From an uncultured Geobacter sp. (GTDB taxonomy: Bacteria > Desulfobacterota > Desulfuromonadia > Geobacterales > Geobacteraceae), in the NCBI GenBank assembly GCA_903915655.1, contig CAIWTU010000111.1:1-35430 (forward strand): DNA of 35,430 nt. Direction: 5' to 3'. Shown here one piece after another: positions 16,139 through 24,369 of the stretch. The notes beneath the pieces were generated by a model. That model was not told the origin of the DNA, did no database searches, and was given only the letters and a program-made list of their open reading frames with translations. The stretch's first letter is position 1, and every line of letters starts with the position of its first letter. The position numbers and the translations under genes were made by a program.

Positions 16139-16468
16139 ATGGCCAGCGAAAAAGTTCTAGTTTTTGGAGACACCAATTTTGAAGCAGAGGTATTGAAGTC
16201 AAATGTCCCGGTTCTAGTCGACTTCTGGGCCTCTTGGTGCGCCCCCTGCAAAGCGGTTTCCCCGCTTCTGGACGCAATAGCCGAAGAGTATGATGGGAAG
16301 ATCAGGGTCGGCAAGGTCAATGTGGACGACAACCCTGCAACACCAAGCAAATACGGTGTCAGGGGAATCCCGACTATCATTCTCTTCAAGGACGGAAAAG
16401 AGATGGATCGGGTGGTGGGAGCTGTCCCCAAGGCACAACTCGAAGATCTGATAAAAAAGGCTCTTTAG
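16139..16468 (+). CDS. trxA: Thioredoxin
   Basis: A 109-residue cytoplasmic thioredoxin of standard length. Key parts are VPVLVDFWASWCAPCKAVSP with the redox CxxC near residues 33-36, the VDDNPATPSKYGVRGIPTII segment with the cis-Pro, and LFKDGKEMDRVVGA. The active site is CAPC instead of the usual CGPC, a variant seen in some deltaproteobacteria that should alter the redox potential somewhat. A strong AGGAGAAAGGG site precedes ATG 16139. It is divergent from the heme operon and is followed, after a 163-base structured spacer, by an exported thioredoxin-like gene. Confidence 0.95.
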   Translation: MASEKVLVFGDTNFEAEVLKSNVPVLVDFWASWCAPCKAVSPLLDAIAEEYDGKIRVGKVNVDDNPATPSKYGVRGIPTIILFKDGKEMDRVVGAVPKAQLEDLIKKAL

Positions 16469-16543
16469 CACGGTTTTGAAAACCACCTCGGAGAAGGCTG
16501 GCCGCGATGCGCGCGCAGCGCAGAACCGGGGAGATACCAGCCG

Positions 16544-16597
16544 GAGAGGTTGGGGACGGTCCCTCTGGGCGGTCCGGCTCCTCTCTTCGGCAGTTTT
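16544..16597 (+). terminator. Possible stem-loop terminator between trxA and the TlpA-like gene
   Basis: GAGAGG (16544-16549) can pair with CCTCTC (16580-16585), with an inner GGAC/GTCC and CCC/GGG helix, and TTTTT follows at 16593-16597. The spacer from 16469 also holds the perfect palindrome GGTTTTGAAAACC (16472-16484) and a very GC-rich segment. The T run is 7 bases away from the stem, so this may instead be a leader structure of the next gene. Confidence 0.3.
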
Positions 16598-16631
16598 TCA
16601 ACACCATGTCAAGGTTGCGAGGAAAGCTTTT

Positions 16632-17150
16632 ATGATTTGCCAAAGATTGCAGTCTGCCGTAGTAGTAATTATTTCAGCTTTATTGCTGGCTATGCCTGTC
16701 TCGGCATTTGCCCTGCCGAGGAAAGGGCAACCAGCGCCACCGCTGCAGGTAGTGACAACAACGGGGCAAAGGTTGTCACTGGCCAGTTACAGGGGTTCCG
16801 TGCTGGTCATAGAATTCTTTGCCACTTACTGCGGAGGGTGCAAGGAATCATTCCCGCATTTGATCAGCCTTAACAAGCAGTATGGTAAAAAGGGTTTGCA
16901 GATTCTGGGCCTTGATGTCGGGAAAGGGGACGATATCGAAGATGTCAGGGAGTTCATTGCCCAGAGAAAAATCAACTTCCCGGTTGCCATGGCCGATGAA
17001 AACATCGTGGATGACGGCTACGGAATTCGACTGATTCCGTCTATTTTTATCATTAACAAAAAGGGTATTCTAGTCGAGAAATTCAGCGGCTTTAACGATG
17101 AGACCCGAAAAAGCATTGAGACAGCCCTGATTAAACTCATCGCAGAGTAG
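16632..17150 (+). CDS. Exported TlpA/ResA-like thioredoxin-family protein
   Basis: A 172-residue protein from ATG 16632, preceded by AGGAAAG. The frame stays open further upstream to 16476, but those residues look random and would hide the signal peptide. Residues 1-28 (LQSAVVVIISALLLAMPVSA) form a signal peptide with an A-x-A like cut site. The mature part is a TlpA/AhpC-type thioredoxin fold with GQPAPPLQVVTTTGQRLSLA, the redox site FFATYCGGCKESFP, and RLIPSIFIINKKG with the cis-Pro. The CGGC active site is unusual; WCxPC is normal. It probably acts as a periplasmic thiol-disulfide oxidoreductase, plausibly keeping apo-cytochrome or other cysteines reduced. The role is inference. Confidence 0.85.
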   Translation: MICQRLQSAVVVIISALLLAMPVSAFALPRKGQPAPPLQVVTTTGQRLSLASYRGSVLVIEFFATYCGGCKESFPHLISLNKQYGKKGLQILGLDVGKGDDIEDVREFIAQRKINFPVAMADENIVDDGYGIRLIPSIFIINKKGILVEKFSGFNDETRKSIETALIKLIAE

Positions 17151-17273
17151 CCTCTAAACCCCCGAACCCTGAAAAACGTGAAAAGTGCGTTCCTGCGCGG
17201 GAGATCATTTTTGATCACAATGTTACAATAAATCCCCGGATGTGAGCGAATCGGGCCAGGCCCGGGTGACAGG

Positions 17274-19118
17274 TTATTGTTCATGGAGCGGCGCAGTTTC
17301 CCCGTGATAATGCTCCCATACGGAGGTAGCCGTCCTTCGGTCAAGCCCCGCGACCTCTAGCAGCTCTGCCATCGTCGCCCCCTGCACCCGTTTCAAGCTT
17401 CCAAAGTGCCTCAGCAGCAGTTTCAATCTCTTCTCACCAACACCCTTGATATTCCCGAGCAATGAATGAACCGTCTCTTTTTTGCGCAGTTTTTTATGGT
17501 AGGTGATCGCAAAACGGTGCGCCTCATCCCGTATCCGGGCAAGAAGAAGGAGCGGCGCAGAATTCTGACGCAAGACAACCGGATTTTTTCGCCCCGGCAG
17601 AAAGACCCGTTCATCGCTCCTGATGATTTTCTGTGAGGTCATCTCTCCCATAACCCTGCTTTTGGCAAGAGATGCTGCAGCAACAGCCGTAATTCCGAGT
17701 TCACGTAACACCTCGGTCAGGACATTCAACTGTCCCGGGCCGCCGTCCACGATGATCAGGTCCGGCAGATCAAGACAGGAGGGATCTCCCTTGAACCTGC
17801 GGGACAAAACTTCGTGCATCATACCGTAGTCATCGGCCTGGCTGATGGTTCTTATCCGGTAATGCCGGTAATTCTCCTTGTCGGCCCTGCCGTCGAGAAA
17901 GGCAACTTTACTCGCAACTGCAAGCAGACCCTGGGTATTGGAGATATCGTAGCACTCGATACGGTGCGGAATCCCTTCAAGATGTAAACGCTGCTGCAAT
18001 TCTTTCAGGGTTTGCTCCGAACCTTCTTTGGCTCGGCGCTTCTCCATGGCGGATGTTTCGGCATTTTTATCGGCCAGTTTCACCAGGTCAACCCTCATTC
18101 CCCGGCGGGGAAAAATTACCGTAACCCGTTCGCCCTTCTTTTCCGACAACAGCTCCTCAAAAGCGGTGGGCGCTTCAATCTGAAGGGGCAAAAGGATTTC
18201 TCCTGGAACAAATACATCACGGTTGTAATATTCGCTCAAGAAAGATGAAATCCCCTCTGCGTTGTCCATTTCCCAGCAGAGCGAAAAGGTCCGACTACCG
18301 ATAAGACTCCCTCCTCGGATGAAGAGTACGGCTATCTCCATATCTCCTCCCTCCCTGTAGAGGCCAAGCACATCCCTGTCTCCACCCTGAACGACCATTT
18401 TCTGTCTTTCGACCGTGACCTCGATTGATCGAATCAGGTCGCGAAACCGGGCTGCTTCTTCGTAATTCTCCGCAACTGCCGCTTCCGCCATCCTCCCCTT
18501 GAGAACTTTCAGCAGTTCCCGGTTTTTCCCTTTGAGAAAAAGGATTGCCCCTTCAGCAAGGGTGCCATAATCCTCTTCTGAAATCAGGCCGCAGCAGGGG
18601 GCGGCACACTGAATTATCTGATAAAAGAGGCAGGGGCGGCCCCGTCGACGACAGGTTTCCAGCGGGTAGTGGCGCAGCCGAAACAGTTTGTAAAGCTGCT
18701 TCATCACCTCCCTGGCAGCTGAAGCCGAGCAATACGGCCCGAAATAACTGGCGCCGTCCCTCTGCACCTTTCGGATTATCGTCAAACTGGGGAATTCCTC
18801 TCTCATGTCCATACGGAGGGAGAAATAGGTCTTGTCGTCCCGCAGGTTCATGTTGTAGCGGGGACGATGCGTTTTTATCAGGGTATTTTCAAGAATCAGA
18901 GCTTCCTTCTCGGTGTCGGTGACAATGTATTCAACTCCTGTTACCCTCGCCATAAGAAAGCGGATATGATAGCGGGAGTCGCTGGAACGTGTAAAGTAGG
19001 ATCTGACCCTCGATCTGAGGTCCTTGGCCTTCCCTACATACAGAATCCCTCCGGTCTCATCTTTCATTAAGTAAACGCCGGGAGAGGTGGGGAAATTATC
19101 TATTGTGGAGATTTTCAT
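17274..19118 (-). CDS. uvrC: UvrABC system protein C (excinuclease subunit C)
   Basis: A 614-residue nuclease of normal length. The N-terminal GIY-YIG domain covers residues 1-90 ([20 protein letters not shown], with the second motif arm at YVG 27-29). A Cys-rich segment follows ([18 protein letters not shown]), then a UVR motif near residue 205-235. The C-terminal RNase H-like nuclease has [10 protein letters not shown] and [10 protein letters not shown], and helix-hairpin-helix repeats close the protein. It makes the two incisions in nucleotide excision repair. The start ATG 19118 lacks a ribosome binding site, and a promoter-like sequence ends only seven bases before it, so the mRNA may be leaderless. 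It converges with the TlpA-like gene and diverges from recO. Confidence 0.97.
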   Translation of the reverse strand: MKISTIDNFPTSPGVYLMKDETGGILYVGKAKDLRSRVRSYFTRSSDSRYHIRFLMARVTGVEYIVTDTEKEALILENTLIKTHRPRYNMNLRDDKTYFSLRMDMREEFPSLTIIRKVQRDGASYFGPYCSASAAREVMKQLYKLFRLRHYPLETCRRRGRPCLFYQIIQCAAPCCGLISEEDYGTLAEGAILFLKGKNRELLKVLKGRMAEAAVAENYEEAARFRDLIRSIEVTVERQKMVVQGGDRDVLGLYREGGDMEIAVLFIRGGSLIGSRTFSLCWEMDNAEGISSFLSEYYNRDVFVPGEILLPLQIEAPTAFEELLSEKKGERVTVIFPRRGMRVDLVKLADKNAETSAMEKRRAKEGSEQTLKELQQRLHLEGIPHRIECYDISNTQGLLAVASKVAFLDGRADKENYRHYRIRTISQADDYGMMHEVLSRRFKGDPSCLDLPDLIIVDGGPGQLNVLTEVLRELGITAVAAASLAKSRVMGEMTSQKIIRSDERVFLPGRKNPVVLRQNSAPLLLLARIRDEAHRFAITYHKKLRKKETVHSLLGNIKGVGEKRLKLLLRHFGSLKRVQGATMAELLEVAGLDRRTATSVWEHYHGETAPLHEQ

Positions 19119-19125
19119 ACGTGAT

Positions 19126-19154
19126 AGTATATGTCTATAAGCGCGGCTTGAAAA
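19126..19154 (-). promoter_or_regulatory. Candidate promoter of uvrC (suggests a leaderless transcript)
   Basis: Read on the minus strand, TTTTCA (19154-19149), a 17-base spacer and TATACT (19131-19126) fit a sigma-70 promoter. Only seven bases separate the -10 box from the uvrC ATG, so transcription would begin at or next to the A of the start codon. Confidence 0.4.
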
Positions 19155-19260
19155 CTGATTTTTATTCCATCAACCGGTATCCCCCCTCCCCTCCAGAGAG
19201 GGCGGATTTTAAACTGAATCTGCGGAGAGCTGGCCTGCCCGGGAAAGTAAGTCACTTATT

Positions 19261-20007
19261 ATGAGGGAAAACAGGTGTGAAGCCGTCGTTCTGGCTGTCC
19301 TCGACTACGGTGAGGCCGACAAGATTATTACCTTTTTCACGCGAGAGCACGGCAAGATCAAATGCATTGCGCGGAACGCCAAAAATAGCCGGAGACGGTT
19401 CGGAGGTGTTCTTGAACTATTTGCCCGCCTTCGCCTGCAGATTGTCTTGCGGGAAGGCCTTTCCCGCCTGCAAGGGGCAGATGTCGTAACGATCTTTCCG
19501 CATATCCGGGAAGACCTTTCCAAAATTGGCTACGCCGGTTATGCCTGCGAACTGAGCGACCGCATGCTGCCGGAGGCGCAGGCCAATGTCCGGCTTTACC
19601 GGCTTCTGGTCTCTTACCTGGAGCAGCTCGACTCTTTTCCCTGCTCTGCGGATGACCGCCGCTTCTTTGAAGTAAATCTCCTGAACGTAACGGGATACCG
19701 GCCAGCCCTCGAAATCTGCCCCAACTGCGGAGCAGAACTCGTCTCGGCACCGCTCCTTCGCTATTTGCCAACGCAAAGCGGCATTTCCTGCGGTTGCTGC
19801 CGGCAAGCCGGTCGGGAGATTTCACCGTTGACCGTATCCCTTCTCAATGCAGCCCTTCAGTCCGGACGTTTTGGCGCCATACGATTTCCCGGCACTCTCC
19901 TTGATGAGGCAGGCGGGATTCTGGATTCAATCATCGCATCACACCTGAATCGTCCTCTGCACTCCCTCTCGTTTTTACAGGAAGCGCTCCTTGTAGAGGG
20001 TTATTAG
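19261..20007 (+). CDS. recO: DNA repair protein RecO
   Basis: A 248-residue protein. The N-terminal OB fold (residues 1-80) starts with EAVVLAVLDYGEADKIITFF and has the GKIKCIARNAK segment; a helical region follows. A four-cysteine zinc site is formed by CPNC (153-156) and CGCC (177-180), the version found in Thermus and many Gram-positives but not in E. coli. RecO works with RecR to load RecA on SSB-coated single strands. The ATG at 19261 has only a weak GGGAAAG region upstream. It is divergent from uvrC and its stop lies 17 bases before the promoter of the next gene. Confidence 0.93.
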   Translation: MRENRCEAVVLAVLDYGEADKIITFFTREHGKIKCIARNAKNSRRRFGGVLELFARLRLQIVLREGLSRLQGADVVTIFPHIREDLSKIGYAGYACELSDRMLPEAQANVRLYRLLVSYLEQLDSFPCSADDRRFFEVNLLNVTGYRPALEICPNCGAELVSAPLLRYLPTQSGISCGCCRQAGREISPLTVSLLNAALQSGRFGAIRFPGTLLDEAGGILDSIIASHLNRPLHSLSFLQEALLVEGY

Positions 20008-20025
20008 CTCTCACCGCTTCATTTA

Positions 20026-20054
20026 TTGACAAATAACCCCACCTGCTCTATTCT
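20026..20054 (+). promoter_or_regulatory. Strong sigma-70-like promoter of the lipoprotein gene
   Basis: TTGACA (20026-20031), a 17-base spacer and TATTCT (20049-20054) make the best consensus promoter in the window. The start point would be near 20061, giving a leader of about 90 bases before the lipoprotein ATG at 20153. Confidence 0.65.
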
Positions 20055-20152
20055 GTGGCGAATGTCGATGGTCCCGGTGAGGTAGTCCCGGATTTTCCCC
20101 GTCTGGTTGATTGAGGCGGTTTAATAATGAAATATTTTCAGGGAGAGAAATT

Positions 20153-20485
20153 ATGAGAAAAGTCTTGTTTGTTGCGTCGCTTTTTATCTTGTCCGGCTGT
20201 AGTGCGTTTACCGTGAAACAGAGTCCGCTGATCCAGGTTGGTTCCTCGGCAGATGTCAAGGATTGCAAGCTTCTGGAAAGTTTTCCTGGGCCGACCAGCT
20301 ACAGAATGTGGGGAACGCCTTACCTCGGGAATTTCGCTAATGAGGCGATGGCAAAAGCGGAAAAAATCGGGGCAACCCACACCCGCTTGACGGAGGAATC
20401 TTCGTCTATCGGCTCGATTGCGGTTCTTAGGGCATATAAGTGCCCTCCCGACCATAATGCTGTAAAGGAAAAAAGTGAAGAATGA
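20153..20485 (+). CDS. Small outer-membrane lipoprotein, DUF4156-like
   Basis: A 110-residue lipoprotein from ATG 20153, preceded by AGGGAGAG. Residues 1-19 (MRKVLFVASLFILSGCSAF) form a lipoprotein signal with the LSGC lipobox, and lipidation is expected at Cys16. The mature part includes KDCKLLESF, the YLGNFANEAMAKAEKIGATH segment and a late Cys, a pattern shared with the DUF4156/YecR/RcsF-like small lipoproteins, where two cysteines may form a disulfide. Its function is unknown. It has its own consensus promoter and a long stem-loop after the stop, so it is probably a well-expressed single gene. Confidence 0.7.
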   Translation: MRKVLFVASLFILSGCSAFTVKQSPLIQVGSSADVKDCKLLESFPGPTSYRMWGTPYLGNFANEAMAKAEKIGATHTRLTEESSSIGSIAVLRAYKCPPDHNAVKEKSEE

Positions 20486-20502
20486 TGCTGTGTGCTTTCC
20501 GA

Positions 20503-20540
20503 CCAAGAAAGAAGGGGTAATCTCAACCCTTCTCTCTTGG
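20503..20540. repeat. Long stem-loop downstream of the lipoprotein gene
   Basis: Left arm CCAAGAAAGAAGGGGT (20503-20518) and right arm ACCCTTCTCTCTTGG (20526-20540) pair almost fully, with one mismatch and one bulge, around a 7-base loop. The right arm continues into GAGAGGG, as in CCCTCTCC-type interspersed repeats. It begins 17 bases after the stop codon. There is no T run on either side, so it is more likely a repeat or mRNA-stabilising hairpin than an intrinsic terminator. Confidence 0.65.
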
Positions 20541-20714
20541 GAGAGGGTCAAGGCCCGGTTTTAGCGCCAAAACAAAAAAAACCAGACATTGACCCCTTTT
20601 CTACAAAAAAATATTTTCTTCCGGACCTGTTCCAGGCACCCCTCCCCGCTTTCTCTCTTAACCAAAGGCGAAATGCATTGATGTAGCCCCCCAAAGATAG
20701 TATCTTCAACCCTT

Positions 20715-23273
20715 ATGAAACGATTTATTGCCGACGATGCAGTTTTATTGATGCGATTTGAAATCGCTGCCGCAGATGGCAACGAGGTATTTTTTCTCGG
20801 CCGTACCGATGAAGCAAAGGTGGTGGTCGAGGTTGAGCCTTTGGCACGCGGCAACCGTGACGCCGTGCCAGCTATCATGATTGCGGTATCATTCGGTGAT
20901 GTGGTTATTCACAATCATCCTTCGGGTGATCTGGCCCCCTCCATGGCCGACCTGGAAATCGCCTCAATACTCGGCAATCAGGGGGTGGGATTCTACATTG
21001 TCGACAACACTCTCGAGCGTTGCTATCAGGCCGTCGCCCCCTTTGCCCGCAAGAGTGACGAACTCCTCTCCTATCCCGAGATAGAACGTTTTTTCGCCCC
21101 GGGAGGAACCCTGGCGGTGAACCTGAAGGGATATGAATACCGCGATGAACAGACCCGCATGGCCTTTGCCGTGGCGGAGGCCTTCAACGAAGAAAGGGTG
21201 GCGGTGATCGAGGCCGGCACCGGTACCGGCAAATCTCTTGCTTACCTTCTTCCTGCGGTATTATGGGCCTCCCGCAACAAGCAGCGGGTGGTTGTCTCGA
21301 CCAACACCATCAATCTCCAGGAGCAACTAACCAAAAAGGATATTCCCTTTCTGCAGAAAAAAGGGGGACTTGCCTTCAAAGCGGTTCTTGTCAAGGGGCG
21401 CAGCAACTATCTCTGCCGCAGGAAAATCGACTCGATCAAAAGCGAGCCGTCCCTGTTCACGGACGATGCGACCGCCGACCTGCAGGCGATCGTAGCCTGG
21501 AGCGAGGCAACCGACGAGGGGTGCCGCAACGATCTGAGTTTCATCCCCCGAGATGAAACCTGGGAGGAGGTTTGCTGTGAAGCAGATCAATGCGGACGGG
21601 TAAAATGCCCTCGGTATGGGAAATGTTTCTTTTACCGGGCCCGTCGCGAAGCTGCCAGCGCCGATCTGCTGATAGTCAATCATGCCCTTCTGCTCGCCGA
21701 CGTCGCCCTGCGTCGGGAGACAAATTATTCCTCGTCAGCTATACTCCCTCCCTTTGACCGACTCATCTTCGATGAAGGGCATCATCTGGAGGATGTGGCA
21801 ACCAGTTTTTTCTCTTACCGTATATCCCGCACTGGACTATTGAAGATACTGGGAAGGCTTCAGCACCCCCGCAAAAACCAGCGGGGGATTTTGCCCCAGC
21901 TCTCGTCCCGGCTCTCCAAGGAGATTCCCGAGGAACTTGATGCCCTGTACATGGAGATTGCAGCGATTCTTGAGACCACTCTTATTCCCGGGAGGCAGAT
22001 GCTGGCTGATGCAGTCACCCGGGCACTGGATACTCTCGGGACCGAACTGTTTGTCCAGCTGAAAATAACCGGACTGAAGCGAGAGGAACAGAAGCTGCGA
22101 CTGGTTCCGGAGCTCTATGCCTCACCTTTCTGGCAGAAGGCCGAAGAGATGGTGCAGGGTCTGATTAAAAAAATAGCCAGGTATGTATTGGATTTACAGG
22201 AATTTATTGCCTCCTGCGAGCGGTTGCCGGTGAAAATTCTGGAACGGCTTACAGGGAATCTCCTCGACCTGAAGGGGATTAAGGGGCGGCTGGAAGGGGC
22301 TCTCCGGAGTTTAAGCCAGTTTACGATTCGTGAAGAGGGGATTTGCCACTGGTTTGAGGTGAAAAACGGTGCCAAGGGGATGGTTGTGCGGCTCTGCTCA
22401 TCGCCCATCGAAGTAGCCGAGTCGATCAAGTCGGTCATTCTGGACAAGTTCAAGACCGTAGTCGTTACTTCAGCCACCCTTGCCGTTGGAGAACGTTTCG
22501 ATTACCTGGGAAAACGGACCGGTATCAGTCTGCTGGAGAAGCCGAGGTCTACGGAGCTTCTGCTCGCTTCACCCTTTGATTATGCCAGGCAGGCGCTGGT
22601 GGTCATACCCTCCGATATGCCGGAACCTTCCGCCAGGGATTTCGCGACAGCCCTGCAGCAATCTCTCCTGGAAGGGTTGACCATCTCGCAAGGGCGGGCT
22701 TTTGTCCTGTTCACTTCCTATGAACTTCTGACCAGAATCTATGGGGTTTTGGGCAGCTCTCTGGAGCAGCGTGGGCTCACACCGATGCGCCAGGGGGAAA
22801 TAAACCGGCACCTCTTGCTGAGTCGTTTCAAAAAAGAGAAGAATGCCGTACTGTTCGGTACCGATTCTTTCTGGGAAGGTGTCGACGTCAAGGGGAGGGA
22901 CCTGGAAATGGTGGTCATCACCCGTCTCCCCTTCCGGGTGCCTACCGAGCCGATCCACCAGGCGCGGGCCGAGCATATTGCCGCCAGGGGTGGCGATCCC
23001 TTTATGGAATATACGGTGCCGCAGGCGGTAATCAAGTTCAAGCAGGGTTTCGGCCGTCTGATCCGGAGCCGGGACGATCGCGGCGTGGTCCTTATCCTCG
23101 ACAGTCGGGTCCTCTCCAAGAACTACGGCAGGTTTTTTCTCAAATCGCTGCCGCAGGCCCGCGTGCTGAAGGGGGCAGGGGAAGAGGTTTTTCCTGAAAT
23201 GCGCAGGTTCTTCGAGGATCAGGAGAGTTATTCCTGCCAAGGGGATCCAAATGACGGGAGGGTAACAGGTTGA
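20715..23273 (+). CDS. DinG-type iron-sulfur helicase with an N-terminal RadC/JAB-like domain
   Basis: An 852-residue fusion. Residues about 45-110 resemble the RadC/JAB (MPN+) domain: VVIHNHPSGDLAPSMADLE at 63-81 has the HxH, P-S-G and S-x-x-D metal ligands. The rest is a superfamily 2 XPD/DinG helicase with Walker A EAGTGTGKS (166-174), iron-sulfur cysteines C234, C293, C298 and C304 (5/6 spacing as in E. coli DinG), DEGH at 353-356, TSATL, TDSFWEGVDVKG and FKQGFGRLIRS. DinG enzymes are 5'-3' helicases acting on R-loops, G-quadruplexes and damaged forks. E. coli DinG lacks the JAB part; Firmicutes DinG carries an exonuclease there instead. The role of the JAB domain (metalloprotease-like or DNA-binding) is unknown. 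The proposed start is ATG 20715, although its ribosome binding site is weak. Confidence 0.9.
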   Translation: MKRFIADDAVLLMRFEIAAADGNEVFFLGRTDEAKVVVEVEPLARGNRDAVPAIMIAVSFGDVVIHNHPSGDLAPSMADLEIASILGNQGVGFYIVDNTLERCYQAVAPFARKSDELLSYPEIERFFAPGGTLAVNLKGYEYRDEQTRMAFAVAEAFNEERVAVIEAGTGTGKSLAYLLPAVLWASRNKQRVVVSTNTINLQEQLTKKDIPFLQKKGGLAFKAVLVKGRSNYLCRRKIDSIKSEPSLFTDDATADLQAIVAWSEATDEGCRNDLSFIPRDETWEEVCCEADQCGRVKCPRYGKCFFYRARREAASADLLIVNHALLLADVALRRETNYSSSAILPPFDRLIFDEGHHLEDVATSFFSYRISRTGLLKILGRLQHPRKNQRGILPQLSSRLSKEIPEELDALYMEIAAILETTLIPGRQMLADAVTRALDTLGTELFVQLKITGLKREEQKLRLVPELYASPFWQKAEEMVQGLIKKIARYVLDLQEFIASCERLPVKILERLTGNLLDLKGIKGRLEGALRSLSQFTIREEGICHWFEVKNGAKGMVVRLCSSPIEVAESIKSVILDKFKTVVVTSATLAVGERFDYLGKRTGISLLEKPRSTELLLASPFDYARQALVVIPSDMPEPSARDFATALQQSLLEGLTISQGRAFVLFTSYELLTRIYGVLGSSLEQRGLTPMRQGEINRHLLLSRFKKEKNAVLFGTDSFWEGVDVKGRDLEMVVITRLPFRVPTEPIHQARAEHIAARGGDPFMEYTVPQAVIKFKQGFGRLIRSRDDRGVVLILDSRVLSKNYGRFFLKSLPQARVLKGAGEEVFPEMRRFFEDQESYSCQGDPNDGRVTG

Positions 23274-23297
23274 CCTCCCTAACTTACAGGCTATAAT
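23270..23297 (+). promoter_or_regulatory. Candidate promoter of the metal ABC transporter operon
   Basis: TTGACC (23270-23275), a 16-base spacer and TATAAT (23292-23297) overlap the stop codon of the helicase gene. The leader to znuA would be about 150 bases and contains an inverted repeat, GTTAATCC (23350-23357) and GGATTAAC (23397-23404), that could bind a regulator. I could not recognise a specific Zur or MntR box. Confidence 0.55.
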
Positions 23298-23451
23298 TAA
23301 ATTTCATTGAACAGATATGAACTCGTCAATAGCAGGTAAACCGATGGCAGTTAATCCTGTAACCGGCATTCTAACGCTGATTTACATATAAAAAACGGAT
23401 TAACGCCGATAAAGCAATTTGTAAGAGGCTCTTTCATAAGGACTCCGGATC

Positions 23452-24369
23452 ATGAAGCCAGGAATAAAAGTCTCACTCCTTCTATTTATTGCCGTATTCA
23501 TCCTCTCAGGTTCAGCTTTTGCGGCCCCGCAACCGATCAAGGCGGTTGCTACAATCTTCCCCCTTGCCGATCTCGTCAGACAGATCGGTGGAAACAGGGT
23601 AAAAGTTATGACCCTGCTCACCTCCGGGATGAGTGAGCATACCTTTGAGCCGACCCCCGCTCAGATTCGCCAGGTTGCTGAAGTGGCCCTTTATGTACGG
23701 GTTGGCGCTGGAATGGATAGCTGGGGTGATAAGCTGCTTGCCGCGGCAAAGCGCCCGCCGGTTATTGTTACTGCTACGCAGGGGATTACCCTGTTGAGCG
23801 TTGCCGAGCAGGATCTTATGCCGGAAGCTGGGGGAAGAGCGCATCAGCACGAGGGTGACGACCCGCATGTCTGGCTAGACCCGATACTGGTCCGGGATTA
23901 TATTGTGCCGAAGATTACAGCTGCGCTGGTCTCCCTGAGCCCGGGCGATGCCGGTTTTTTCAAGGCAAACGGCTTGCGGTTTGCCAATGAGTTGACCAGC
24001 CTGGACAGGGAGATGAGGGGGAGGATAAAATCCCTTTCGCGGCATGATTTTATCGCCCTCCACGGTGCCTGGCACTATCTGGGTAAAAGGTACGGTTTGC
24101 GGCAGATTGCTGCCGTCGAGCCATTCCCTGGTAAGGAGCCGTCGGCCAAATACATTGCGGCTCTGGTGACTATGGCAAGGAAAAGAGGGGTTGTAACTAT
24201 TTTTGCCGAGCCGCAGCTTTCCGCCAAGACGGCAAATGTTCTGGCATCCGAACTGAAAGGCCAGGTTCTGCTCCTTGACCCCCTTGGCGGTGAAACCATG
24301 CCGGGGAGGAACAGCTACCCGGCTCTCATGCGCTACAATCTGTCGGTTATTTTTCGAGGTATGAAATAA
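23452..24369 (+). CDS. znuA: Metal ABC transporter substrate-binding protein (ZnuA-like)
   Basis: A 305-residue periplasmic protein. Residues 1-25 are a signal peptide ending SAFAAP. The cluster A-I/cluster 9 fold shows the metal ligands in order: His63 in SEHTFEPTP, His139 in DDPHVWLDP, His204/His208 in LHGAWHYLGKRYG, and Asp276 in LLLDPLGG. A short His/acidic loop (RAHQHEGDDPH, 129-139) stands where ZnuA proteins carry a His-rich zinc-collecting loop, though it is much reduced. Three His plus one Asp fits zinc or manganese, so the metal is not certain. The stop overlaps the ATPase start, indicating an operon with the next two genes. Confidence 0.88.
   Translation: MKPGIKVSLLLFIAVFILSGSAFAAPQPIKAVATIFPLADLVRQIGGNRVKVMTLLTSGMSEHTFEPTPAQIRQVAEVALYVRVGAGMDSWGDKLLAAAKRPPVIVTATQGITLLSVAEQDLMPEAGGRAHQHEGDDPHVWLDPILVRDYIVPKITAALVSLSPGDAGFFKANGLRFANELTSLDREMRGRIKSLSRHDFIALHGAWHYLGKRYGLRQIAAVEPFPGKEPSAKYIAALVTMARKRGVVTIFAEPQLSAKTANVLASELKGQVLLLDPLGGETMPGRNSYPALMRYNLSVIFRGMK

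Noticed and set aside
16544-16597. A known riboswitch (TPP, cobalamin, c-di-GMP, fluoride) in the trxA-tlpA spacer
   Set aside because: None of the conserved core boxes of these classes is present.
16476-16631. N-terminal extension of the TlpA-like protein from 16476
   Set aside because: The added 52 residues look random and hide a signal peptide; ATG 16632 has a good ribosome binding site.
23317-23391. A 24-residue ORF in the znuA leader
   Set aside because: There is no ribosome binding site and no recognisable sequence; kept only as a remark in the leader finding.
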